From contig NZ_CP059997.1 of NCBI RefSeq assembly GCF_018736145.1, positions 7,315,501 through 7,379,500 of the forward strand: DNA of 64,000 bases, read 5' to 3'. Positions within the stretch are counted from its first letter, which is position 1. Every line of letters starts with the position of its first letter. The position numbers were made by a program, and so were the translations under genes. Of the stretch, positions 53,180 through 61,139 are shown one piece after another. The notes beneath the pieces are model-generated. The model worked only from the letters and a program-made list of their open reading frames with translations. It made no database searches and was not told where the DNA came from. Source of the DNA: Amycolatopsis sp. CA-230715 (lineage in GTDB: Bacteria; Actinomycetota; Actinomycetes; Mycobacteriales; Pseudonocardiaceae).

Positions 53180-54778
53180 TCAGCTCGCCACCATTCGGAT
53201 GCTGGTCGGTTCCAGTCCCCAGATACCCGGTTGGTAGGTCGCCTTGTTGCCGAAGTAGTGCACCAGCCCGGTGGACACCGGCACTACGTCGCCCGCGCGC
53301 AGCAGCGCCTGCTCGGCCCGCTGCCACAGCGCGCAGCCCGCGTCGCCGGGGGTCTTGCCGGCTTGCCCGCTGAGGTTCGCGTACTCGGCGTTGTCGATGG
53401 CGCTGAAGTTGGTGCCGGCCGGTGGCTTGGCACCGGACAAGTAGCCGACCAGCTGGGACGGGTAGCTGACTCCGATGCCGAACACGGTCGCGTCCCAGGT
53501 GTCACCGTTGACGAACAGTTCCTGGTTCAACGCCGTGAGCTCCTTCGCGGCGAGCTTGACCTCCGCCCCCAGCGGTTTCCACCAGTTGCTGACCAGCTCC
53601 ATGCCGGCGTCGTTGGCCGGTGACCCGGCCGAGTAGAGCAGCGTGATCGCGAGGCGCTGGCCGTTCTTGGCGCGGACACCGTCCTGGCCGGGCACCCAGC
53701 CCGCCTTGTCCAATGCGGACTTGGCCGCCTCGACGTCGTGGCCCGGCAGCGTGCCGGTCACCGAGTCGTAGTCGCACGGCCGGGGCTCGTTGGGTTCCAG
53801 ATTGGTGGCGCGGCGCCCGTTGTTCTCGGTGAGCACCTTGGTCAGCTGGTCCAGGTCGAGGCCCGCGGTCAGCGCGCTGCGCACGGCAGGGTCGGCGCCG
53901 GGGTGGTTGGGCCGCTGGTTGAAGTAGAGGGTGTTGGGCGAGCTGGTCACCTGCATCTCGTGGTAGCCGTGCCCGGCCAGCCGCTGCCGGTCCTGGCCGA
54001 GCACCGAGATCCCGTTGAGCTGGCCGGACAGCAACAGGTTCGCCGCGGTCGACTCGCTCTGCACGATCTTGAGCACGACCTTCGCCGGGGTGCCGGGCGC
54101 GTCGGTCTTGGCGCCGTTCGGGCCCCACGCGTAGTCCTTGCGCACCTCGAACGTGTAGTGGTCCTCGGCCACCGCCTCGGTCAGCCGGTACGGGCCGGTG
54201 CCGTCGGTGCCGTGTGCGAGCTTGCCGCGGTCCGCGGTTCCCTTGGCGCACACGATCGGCACGGTGCCCGCGCCGGTGAGCAGGAACCCGAACGGCTGCG
54301 CGGTGGCGATCGTGACGGTGCTGGCCGCGTCGTCGGCGCGCACGGTGAAGTTGGCGTCCGGCAGGTTGTTGCCGATCAGCGGGGACTGGTTGGCGGGATT
54401 GCGGATGTACTCGAAGTTCGCCGCCACCTGGGTCGCGGTCAGCGGGCTGCCGTCCACACAGGTCACTCCTTTGTGGAGGGTGTAGGTGACGCTGTTGGGC
54501 GTGACTTCCCATTTGGTGGCCAGCTGCGGCACGGGGCGCCCCTGGTGGTCCATGTTGACGAGCGTGTCGTAGCCGAACGCGTCCACGATCGCGGCGGGGC
54601 CGCTTTCCGCCCGCAGCGGATCCAGGTTGCCGGGGTCGGCGCCCAGTGAGGTGCTGAAGGTGGCACCGTCCACATAGTTCTTCGGTCCGCCGGCACCGGC
54701 CGGATTGCCGGTACCGGCGCAGGACGCCAGTAGGAGTGCACCGGCGAACACCACGCCGGCGGTCGGGACGATCCTCAT
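53180..54778 (-). CDS. dppA: Peptide ABC transporter substrate-binding lipoprotein (SBP family 5)
   Basis: Start ATG 54778 is set by AAGGAG (the frame itself opens at 54895). The 532-residue product has a lipoprotein signal (VVFAGALLLASC, lipidated Cys near residue 20). It follows the SBP_bac_5 pattern, with LGADPGNLDPL, a TYTLHKGVTCVDGSPLTA region and a TGPYRL block. It binds peptides for the DppB/DppCD/DppF channel. It precedes the permease genes in the same operon and follows the S9 peptidase after 113 nt. Confidence 0.93.
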   Translation of the reverse strand: MRIVPTAGVVFAGALLLASCAGTGNPAGAGGPKNYVDGATFSTSLGADPGNLDPLRAESGPAAIVDAFGYDTLVNMDHQGRPVPQLATKWEVTPNSVTYTLHKGVTCVDGSPLTATQVAANFEYIRNPANQSPLIGNNLPDANFTVRADDAASTVTIATAQPFGFLLTGAGTVPIVCAKGTADRGKLAHGTDGTGPYRLTEAVAEDHYTFEVRKDYAWGPNGAKTDAPGTPAKVVLKIVQSESTAANLLLSGQLNGISVLGQDRQRLAGHGYHEMQVTSSPNTLYFNQRPNHPGADPAVRSALTAGLDLDQLTKVLTENNGRRATNLEPNEPRPCDYDSVTGTLPGHDVEAAKSALDKAGWVPGQDGVRAKNGQRLAITLLYSAGSPANDAGMELVSNWWKPLGAEVKLAAKELTALNQELFVNGDTWDATVFGIGVSYPSQLVGYLSGAKPPAGTNFSAIDNAEYANLSGQAGKTPGDAGCALWQRAEQALLRAGDVVPVSTGLVHYFGNKATYQPGIWGLEPTSIRMVAS

Positions 54779-54891
54779 GACCAGGCTCCTTCGTCGCACG
54801 AGCCAGCCTGGCGAGTGAAGCTCGTCATGCTGACATCTTCTTGGCCCGCGAGTCTGCAACGGTGTCGCCGGACCGTGCTGGTGCCGGTCAC

Positions 54892-56766
54892 TCAACCTCC
54901 GGCCGGTTTTGGTGCGTCCGCACGATCGCCGCTCAGCACCCGGGTGTAGAACGCGGCCTCCAGCTCCAACGACCGGGCGATGTGTTCGGCGCGCTCGAAG
55001 CCGTGCCCTTCGCCAGGCCAGGAAACGTAGCGCACGTCGCGGCCCAGCGCCCGCAACTCGTCGACCATCCGCTCGGTCTGGTCGGGCGGGCAGATCGGGT
55101 CGTCGGTGCCCTGCACGACCAGCAGCGGGGCGGTGATGCCGGCGATCTTGTTGATCGGTGAACGGTCCCGATAGGACTGTCGCAGGGTGTGCCAGTCACC
55201 GATCAGGTAGTGGTCGTACCCGGCCTCGTACTTGTGCGTCACCTGGTGCACCGCTTCCAGGTCGGCCACCGGGAAGTACGCGGTGCCGGCGGCGAACGCG
55301 GCGGTGTCGGCCAGCCCGCTCAGGGTGGTGAAGCCGCCGGCGGACCAGCCGCGCAGCACGATCCGCCCGGGGTCGGCGGCGCCGCGGTCGACCAGGTACT
55401 CCGCCGCGGTCACGCAGTCGGCCACGTCCAGTTCGCCCCAGCGGCCGTGCAGCGCGGTGCGGTAGGGGCGGCCGTAGCCGGTGCTGCCCCGGTAGTTCAC
55501 GTCCAGCACGGCGTAACCGCGGCTGGTCCAGAACACCGCCGCCATCAACGCCATCACGCCGAGGCTCAGCGCGGCCGTGGCGGCCTTGACCGGGCCGCCG
55601 TGCGCGATGACCACCAGCGGCGGTGGGTCGTCCGTCCGAATTGGACACGGTGGGTAGTGCAGGGCGTGCAGCACGCCGCCGTCCGGTGCCGGCACCGCCA
55701 GCACCTCGGGCAGGCCGAGCAGCCGCGCGTCGATGGCCACGGCGCTGCCGGCGCGCAGCTCGTGGCACCGGGCCGGGTGCCACCGCCACACGCCGACCGG
55801 GCGGACCGGCGAACCACCCAGGAACACCACGTCCGAACCGGCGAACCGGGGCTGGGACACCTCCCAGCAGTCGGTGGGCAGCTCGGTGACCTCGCCGTCC
55901 GACCGGTTGATCCGGACCAGGCGGGCCCGCCCACCGTCGCGCACCGCGGCCACGACCTCGGTCGCCGACACGTCGTAGGGGACCAGGCCCATCGCCCCGG
56001 CAGCACCGACCTCGGCGGCCATCGGAGCGACCGGGCGCACCTCGGTACCGTCCCAGGCGTACAGGTTCCACCAACCGTCCCGATCGGACACGAAGTACAG
56101 GGTGCCGTCCGGCGCCCAGCGCGGGTGGCACACCGACTCGGTGTCGCCGCCGGCCACCAGCACGGCCGGTCCCGGCCTGCCGTCGGCGTCCAGGCCGGCC
56201 ACGTACAGCAGGGTGCCGTCCCAGGGCATCCGGGGCAGGTCCCAGCACTGCCAGGCCAGCCGGTCACCGGCCGGGGAGACCCGGGGCGCCAGGTAGAAGT
56301 CGTGGCCCGCGCACAGTTCCACGGGTTCGCCACCGTCGAGCGGCACGGCGACCACGGTGTTCAGCGGCAGCGGGTCCGGCCCTCGGTGGTCCTCGCACAC
56401 CGCGATCAGCCGGTCGCGCCGCCGGTCCGGTGCGAGGTCGGCGTAGCGGCGGGCGTCCGGCGGAGTCAGCGGCCGCGGTTCGGCGCCCGGCGGGATCTGG
56501 TAGATCCGCTGGTCGGTGGCGGCAACGAAGTACGGGACGCCCTCGTCGACCAGCACGCTGGCGCCGCCGTACTCGTGCACCAGGGTGCCCACCGACCACG
56601 GCGCCGGGGTCAGCTCGCGACAGCCGTCCGCGGCCAGCAGGACCGTCCGGCCGTCCGCCGGGCGCTGCTCCAGCCAGTACACTTCGGACCCGTCGGTGTG
56701 CAGCTCGACGAAGCCACGGCCGGCCTCGGCCAGCGCCGCGGCGGGTACCGGCTCGGGTGTCCTCAC
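54892..56766 (-). CDS. S9 prolyl-oligopeptidase-family peptidase
   Basis: The 624-residue product starts at GTG 56766, overlapping the S12 stop (GTGA). An N-terminal beta-propeller (about 20-360) filters short peptides. The C-terminal hydrolase domain has the nucleophile in LRGWSAGGF, Asp in GTDDPICP and His in GEGHGF. YRGSTGYGRPYR before the elbow is typical of acylaminoacyl-peptidase/DPP-like S9C enzymes. There is no signal peptide, so it cleaves imported peptides in the cytoplasm. Confidence 0.92.
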   Translation of the reverse strand: MRTPEPVPAAALAEAGRGFVELHTDGSEVYWLEQRPADGRTVLLAADGCRELTPAPWSVGTLVHEYGGASVLVDEGVPYFVAATDQRIYQIPPGAEPRPLTPPDARRYADLAPDRRRDRLIAVCEDHRGPDPLPLNTVVAVPLDGGEPVELCAGHDFYLAPRVSPAGDRLAWQCWDLPRMPWDGTLLYVAGLDADGRPGPAVLVAGGDTESVCHPRWAPDGTLYFVSDRDGWWNLYAWDGTEVRPVAPMAAEVGAAGAMGLVPYDVSATEVVAAVRDGGRARLVRINRSDGEVTELPTDCWEVSQPRFAGSDVVFLGGSPVRPVGVWRWHPARCHELRAGSAVAIDARLLGLPEVLAVPAPDGGVLHALHYPPCPIRTDDPPPLVVIAHGGPVKAATAALSLGVMALMAAVFWTSRGYAVLDVNYRGSTGYGRPYRTALHGRWGELDVADCVTAAEYLVDRGAADPGRIVLRGWSAGGFTTLSGLADTAAFAAGTAYFPVADLEAVHQVTHKYEAGYDHYLIGDWHTLRQSYRDRSPINKIAGITAPLLVVQGTDDPICPPDQTERMVDELRALGRDVRYVSWPGEGHGFERAEHIARSLELEAAFYTRVLSGDRADAPKPAGG

Positions 56767-58124
56767 TCGGCCACCTTCGGCGTGGCACGGGCGCTCATGT
56801 GCAGGTATCGGGAACCGTCCGGAAGCCGGTAGAACACCACCGGCTTCCAGGGAGCCGTTTCGTCGCCTCGGGTGACGAACACGTTCTCGGTCACCGGCAC
56901 CAGGGTCAGCTCCTCCACGGGATCGGAGCTCATCTCGGCCAGTGCGCCGGTTTCTTCCACCCGAGCGATCAACCCGGCCGGTGTGGCGGTCACCTCGATC
57001 CGGTTGCCCAGCCGTTCGTACAACCCGGTGTGCTCGGCGATGGGTACCTCCACCGGGGTGTCCGGCGGGGACAGCGGTTCGGGCATCGGCAGGTCGCACA
57101 ACTCGGCCAGCAGCTCGCGGAACAGGTCGTGGTAGAGGCCCCTGGCGTATTCGCAGTTGGTGAGCAGGGCCAGCGCCACCCCGGCGTCCGGCACCACCCG
57201 CAGGAACGACGTCTGGCCGAGCGTGCCGCCGTCGTGGCCGAACACCGACCGTCCCGCCCAGTCGAACAGGATCCACCCGGCGCCCCAGTGCTGGCCCAGT
57301 GTCCACGGGTTCGGCACGGCCACCTCCGGCCAGCGCATCGCCGCCGCACCGGCCGCCGGGATCACCGGTGAGCCCGCGTCCAGGTGGGCGCGGGCGAAGG
57401 TGACGACGTCCGCGGCGGTCGCGCACAGCGAGGATCCGGCCGGCGCGCTGGAGGCGTGCAGGGTCCAGTTCGGCACCAGCTTCGGTGGTGCGTCGAGGGT
57501 TTCGCCAGGGTCGTGGCCGAACGCGACCCGGAACCGGATGGCCTGTTCCGGCAGCGCGGCTGTGTGGTCCAGGCCGAGCGGGTCGAGCAGCCGCTCCTGC
57601 AAGACCACGCGCCATGGCTGGCCGCGGAGCCGTTCGATGAGCCGGCCGAGTACCACGTAGCCGGTGTTGCAGTAGGAGAAGGTCGCCCCCAGCGGATGGT
57701 TCTGGCCCAGTTCGGCGCAGGTCTTGACGTACTCGGCGATGGCGTCGTCGCCGCGGCCGGTGTCCACGAAGTGATCGCCCTCGATGCCGCTGGTGTGGTT
57801 GAGCAGCTGCCGCACGGTGACCCGCTTGGTCACCTCCGGGTCGGCCACCGCGAACTCGTCCAGCACGTCGGCCACCGGCGAGTCCAGCGCCAGCCTGCCC
57901 TCCTGGACCAGCTGCATGATCAGGCTGGCCGTGTAGGCCTTGGTGATCGAGCCGATCTGGAACACCGAGTCCGGGGTGGCGGCCACCCCGGTGTCCACAT
58001 TGAGCACACCGGCGGCGGCCTGGTGGATCTCGCCGTCGACGAGTACCGCCAGCGACGCGGCTGGCACCCGGTGCCGCTCGAGCAGTTCGGTCAGCCGACG
58101 CTGCCAGGCCGCTCGGTCCACCAT
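56763..58124 (-). CDS. S12 serine beta-lactamase-fold hydrolase
   Basis: The 453-residue product starts at ATG 58124, overlapping the M20 stop (TGATG). It has active-site S59-x-x-K62 (GSITKAYT), the Y-x-N motif (FSYCNTGY, about 151) and HDGG as the KTG-like third box, so it is probably active. There is no signal peptide or lipobox, arguing for a cytosolic D-aminopeptidase/esterase rather than a secreted beta-lactamase. It is clearly homologous to the C-terminal half of the tandem S12 protein at 61132-63936 (WQRRLTELL, TSGI-GD, GRGDDA, GATFSYCN-GY). Confidence 0.9.
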   Translation of the reverse strand: MVDRAAWQRRLTELLERHRVPAASLAVLVDGEIHQAAAGVLNVDTGVAATPDSVFQIGSITKAYTASLIMQLVQEGRLALDSPVADVLDEFAVADPEVTKRVTVRQLLNHTSGIEGDHFVDTGRGDDAIAEYVKTCAELGQNHPLGATFSYCNTGYVVLGRLIERLRGQPWRVVLQERLLDPLGLDHTAALPEQAIRFRVAFGHDPGETLDAPPKLVPNWTLHASSAPAGSSLCATAADVVTFARAHLDAGSPVIPAAGAAAMRWPEVAVPNPWTLGQHWGAGWILFDWAGRSVFGHDGGTLGQTSFLRVVPDAGVALALLTNCEYARGLYHDLFRELLAELCDLPMPEPLSPPDTPVEVPIAEHTGLYERLGNRIEVTATPAGLIARVEETGALAEMSSDPVEELTLVPVTENVFVTRGDETAPWKPVVFYRLPDGSRYLHMSARATPKVAE

Positions 58125-59263
58125 CAGTCCTCCTCGGTTACCGGTGTCGCGGCGCGCACCGCGTTGATCAACCCGGCCAGCAACGCGGCCCGGCCGGGTA
58201 ACTCCGCGACGATCACGTGCTCGTCCACGGCGTGCGCGTTGCCGCCCACCGCGCCCAACCCGTCCAAGGTGGGAACGCCTTGCGCGGCAAGGTGGTTGCC
58301 GTCCGAGCCACCGCCGACCGAGGTCCCGCGCGGCGGCGACGTGCCGAGGTCGGCGCAGACCTGACCGGCCAGCTCGAACAGCCAGGCGGACGCACTCGGT
58401 TCCAGTGGGGGCGCCGACATCAGCTCCCGCACCCGCACCCGGGCTCCCGGCAGGTGCGCGGTCAACGACCGCAATGCCTCGTGCACCCGGCGTTGCTCGG
58501 CGAGCGTGGGTGCCCTGCTGTCCACGCTCAGCGTGGCGGCCGACGGCACCGTGTTGGCCGTCTGGCCCGCGGCCAGCACGGTCGGCGTGACCGAGGTGCC
58601 CGGTGCGGCCAGTTCGGCCACCGCGAGCACCTGCCGGGCGATCTCCGTGGTGGCGTTCACCCCGCGCTCCGGTTCCAGCCCGGCGTGCGCGGCCCGGCCG
58701 GACACCGAGATCTCGTACTGGGCGATGCCCTTGCGCGCGGTCTTCAGCGCGCCGCCGTCCGCGCTGGGTTCGGTGACCAGCGCGGCGGCGCAGCCCCGGC
58801 CCGACTCGGCCAGCAGGTCCCGGGCGGTCGGCGAACCCAGCTCTTCGTCACCGCTGACGAAAACGGTGATCCCGTCGAGGTCGTCGAGCGAGGCGAGGGC
58901 GTGGAAGATCAGTACCAGGCCCGCCTTCATGTCGAAGCAGCCCGGCCCGGTGGCGATCCCGTCGGTCACCGCCCACGGCAGCTCCCGCAGCGTGCCGACC
59001 GGCCACACCGTGTCGTGATGCCCGACCAGCAGCACCTTGGCCTGGCCATGGCCGAACTTCCAGCGCAGGTGGGTGCGCCCGGACACCACCAGTGACTCCG
59101 GGGCCGCGCCGAGCAACCGGCGGCCCTGCTCGGCCAGCACTGCCGCGCTGTGCGCCAGCGCCGCCGGGTCGGTCGCCGGCGACTCGCAGCTGACCAGCTC
59201 ACCGAGATCGTCGACCATGGCGGCCAACCGGCGCTCGAACCAGGGCACTCCGACCAGTTCCAT
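58124..59263 (-). CDS. M20-family metallopeptidase / N-acylamino acid deacylase
   Basis: ATG 59263 is preferred over the frame's opening at 59311, which lacks a ribosome site. The 379-residue product has the M20 metal and catalytic residues: GHHDTVWPVG (His, Asp), GCFDMKAG (bridging Asp), SGDEELGS (Glu-Glu), EPSADG (Glu/Asp), and a late HAVDE His. It resembles carboxypeptidase G2 and N-succinyl-amino acid desuccinylases. First gene of the leftward operon; with racemase and transferase it completes an acylation-racemisation-deacylation route. Confidence 0.9.
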   Translation of the reverse strand: MELVGVPWFERRLAAMVDDLGELVSCESPATDPAALAHSAAVLAEQGRRLLGAAPESLVVSGRTHLRWKFGHGQAKVLLVGHHDTVWPVGTLRELPWAVTDGIATGPGCFDMKAGLVLIFHALASLDDLDGITVFVSGDEELGSPTARDLLAESGRGCAAALVTEPSADGGALKTARKGIAQYEISVSGRAAHAGLEPERGVNATTEIARQVLAVAELAAPGTSVTPTVLAAGQTANTVPSAATLSVDSRAPTLAEQRRVHEALRSLTAHLPGARVRVRELMSAPPLEPSASAWLFELAGQVCADLGTSPPRGTSVGGGSDGNHLAAQGVPTLDGLGAVGGNAHAVDEHVIVAELPGRAALLAGLINAVRAATPVTEED

Positions 59264-59420
59264 CGGCCCAGCCTGCCGGTCGGGGTACCGCCGAAGTTGG
59301 TGCCGCCGCACATCTCACCACGCGAGTCTTCGGTGAAAGGTACGAAGTTCTGATCACCCGCTGGCGGCGAGGATTTCGGCACACCCGGCGCGGCCGGGAC
59401 GGCAAACCGGACGGAGACGA

Positions 59421-61139
59421 ATGACCAGCGCGTTTGACCGGTTCATGAGCCGGGCGTTGCACCGCGCGGCCGAGCCGCTGGTGCGGACCCGGCTGGTGCT
59501 GATGCGCGACGGCGTACAACTGGCCGCGGACGTCTACCTGCCGGACGACACCGGCGCGCCCGCCCCGGCGATCGTCACGGTCACTCCGTACGACCGGCGC
59601 AATCCAGGGCTGATCGTGGACGAGGCCCGGTACTACGCCGCCCACGGTTACGCCTTCGTCGCGGTGGACACCCGCGGCCGCGGTCAGTCCGACGGGGAGT
59701 GGGCTGCGTTCGTGCACGACGCCGAGGACACCTACGACGTCATCGAGTGGACGGCGGCGCAGTCCTGGTGCGACGGGGCGGTGGGGATGACCGGGCTGAG
59801 CTACATGGGCTGGGTGCAGTGGGCCGCCGCCGCGCTGCGCCCGCCGCACCTGCGGTGCCTGGTGTCCACTTCGGCCTGTGGTCGCTGGCAGCAGGAAATC
59901 CCTTACACCAACGGGGTTTTCCAGCTCTTCTTCGTCTGGTGGTGCTGGCGGTTGCGCGGCAGGGCGATCACCTCGCCCTCCTCGGACGACCCGGACTGGG
60001 ACAAGGTGCTGCGGCACCTGCCGGTCGGCGAACTGGGTGAGCTGCTGGACCTGCCGGGGTCGACCTGGCCGACGCTGATGGCGCACGACGTGCTGGACGA
60101 GTTCTGGTCCCGGTTGCGGCTGGACGGCCGCTACCAGCTGATCGACGTGCCCTGCCTGCACGTCACCGGCTGGCACGATCTCGAGGACCTGCTCGGCGCC
60201 ATGCACCACTACGAGCGGATGGTCGCCGATTCCCCCGCCGCGGACCGGCAACGGCTGCTGGTCGGACCGTGGAGCCATCTGAAGTCCCGGTTCCCCGCCT
60301 CCCAGTACGCCGGCGAAGATCTGGGTGAGGACGCCGCGGTGGACATGGACGCGGTGCACCTGCGCTGGTTCGACCACTGGTTGCGCGGCGCGGAAAACGG
60401 CGTGCCTGCCGAGCCGAAGGTGCGGGTGTTCGAGCTGGGCAGCAACCGGTGGCGCACCGCCGACCGCTGGCCACTGTCCACAACGGACACCTTGCTGCAC
60501 CTCGGTTTCGATGGCGCCGAGGGCACGCTGACCGCGACCGGCCGGGGCGGGTACCGTCGGTTCCGGTACGACCCGGAGGACCCGGTGCCCACCCAATTCG
60601 ACCTGGCCACCTACCCGGTGTCCGACGTGGCGCTGGACCAGACCGAGATCGAACGCAGGCCGGACGTGCTGACCTACACCACCGAGCCGCTGACCGAGCC
60701 GCTGACCGTGTCCGGGAAGCCGGAGCTGCAGCTGAACGCGTCGACCGACGGGGAGGACACCGACTGGCACGTCAAGCTCACCGACGTGCGCCCGGACGGC
60801 CGCTCCATCCAGGTCACCCGGGGCTGCCTGCGCGCCGCGCACCGCGACGACCCCGCTCTGCCGACCGCGCTGGTACCCGGCCAGGCGTACCGGTTCGACC
60901 TCGAGCTGTGGCCGACCCAGCACACCTTCGCGGCCGGCCACCGCATCCGGGTCACCGTCACCTCCAGTGACTTCCCGTGGTTCGCCCGCAATCTCAACCG
61001 GTTCGGCCCGATCGCCACCGCGATCGACCCGCGAATCGCGGTGAACACCGTCTACCCGTCCAGGTTGCGGCTGCCGACCGAGTCGCCTGGTGCCGAGCTC
61101 GGTACCCAACCTCCTGCGGAAGGACCCTCTGATGACTGA
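59421..61139 (+). CDS. CocE/NonD-family hydrolase (X-Pro dipeptidyl-peptidase, S15-like)
   Basis: The 572-residue product starts at ATG 59421, divergent from the M20 gene. The nucleophile Ser127 is in TGLSYMG, after AVDTRGRGQSDGE; the Tyr/oxyanion region is VTPYDRRN, and the His is in VGPWSHLK. The C-terminal X-Pro jelly-roll (about 340-560; SGKPELQLNASTDGEDTDWH, VTVTSSDFPWFARNLN) completes the family. Such enzymes release X-Pro dipeptides or hydrolyse esters. Its last 8 bp overlap the next start. Confidence 0.92.
   Translation: MTSAFDRFMSRALHRAAEPLVRTRLVLMRDGVQLAADVYLPDDTGAPAPAIVTVTPYDRRNPGLIVDEARYYAAHGYAFVAVDTRGRGQSDGEWAAFVHDAEDTYDVIEWTAAQSWCDGAVGMTGLSYMGWVQWAAAALRPPHLRCLVSTSACGRWQQEIPYTNGVFQLFFVWWCWRLRGRAITSPSSDDPDWDKVLRHLPVGELGELLDLPGSTWPTLMAHDVLDEFWSRLRLDGRYQLIDVPCLHVTGWHDLEDLLGAMHHYERMVADSPAADRQRLLVGPWSHLKSRFPASQYAGEDLGEDAAVDMDAVHLRWFDHWLRGAENGVPAEPKVRVFELGSNRWRTADRWPLSTTDTLLHLGFDGAEGTLTATGRGGYRRFRYDPEDPVPTQFDLATYPVSDVALDQTEIERRPDVLTYTTEPLTEPLTVSGKPELQLNASTDGEDTDWHVKLTDVRPDGRSIQVTRGCLRAAHRDDPALPTALVPGQAYRFDLELWPTQHTFAAGHRIRVTVTSSDFPWFARNLNRFGPIATAIDPRIAVNTVYPSRLRLPTESPGAELGTQPPAEGPSDD

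Noticed and set aside
52444..53373. 309-codon plus-strand Gln/His-rich frame
   Set aside because: Typical antisense of a Leu/Val-rich permease gene (DppB).
59199..61109. 636-codon minus-strand frame
   Set aside because: Antisense shadow of the CocE-like peptidase, which has its full catalytic set.
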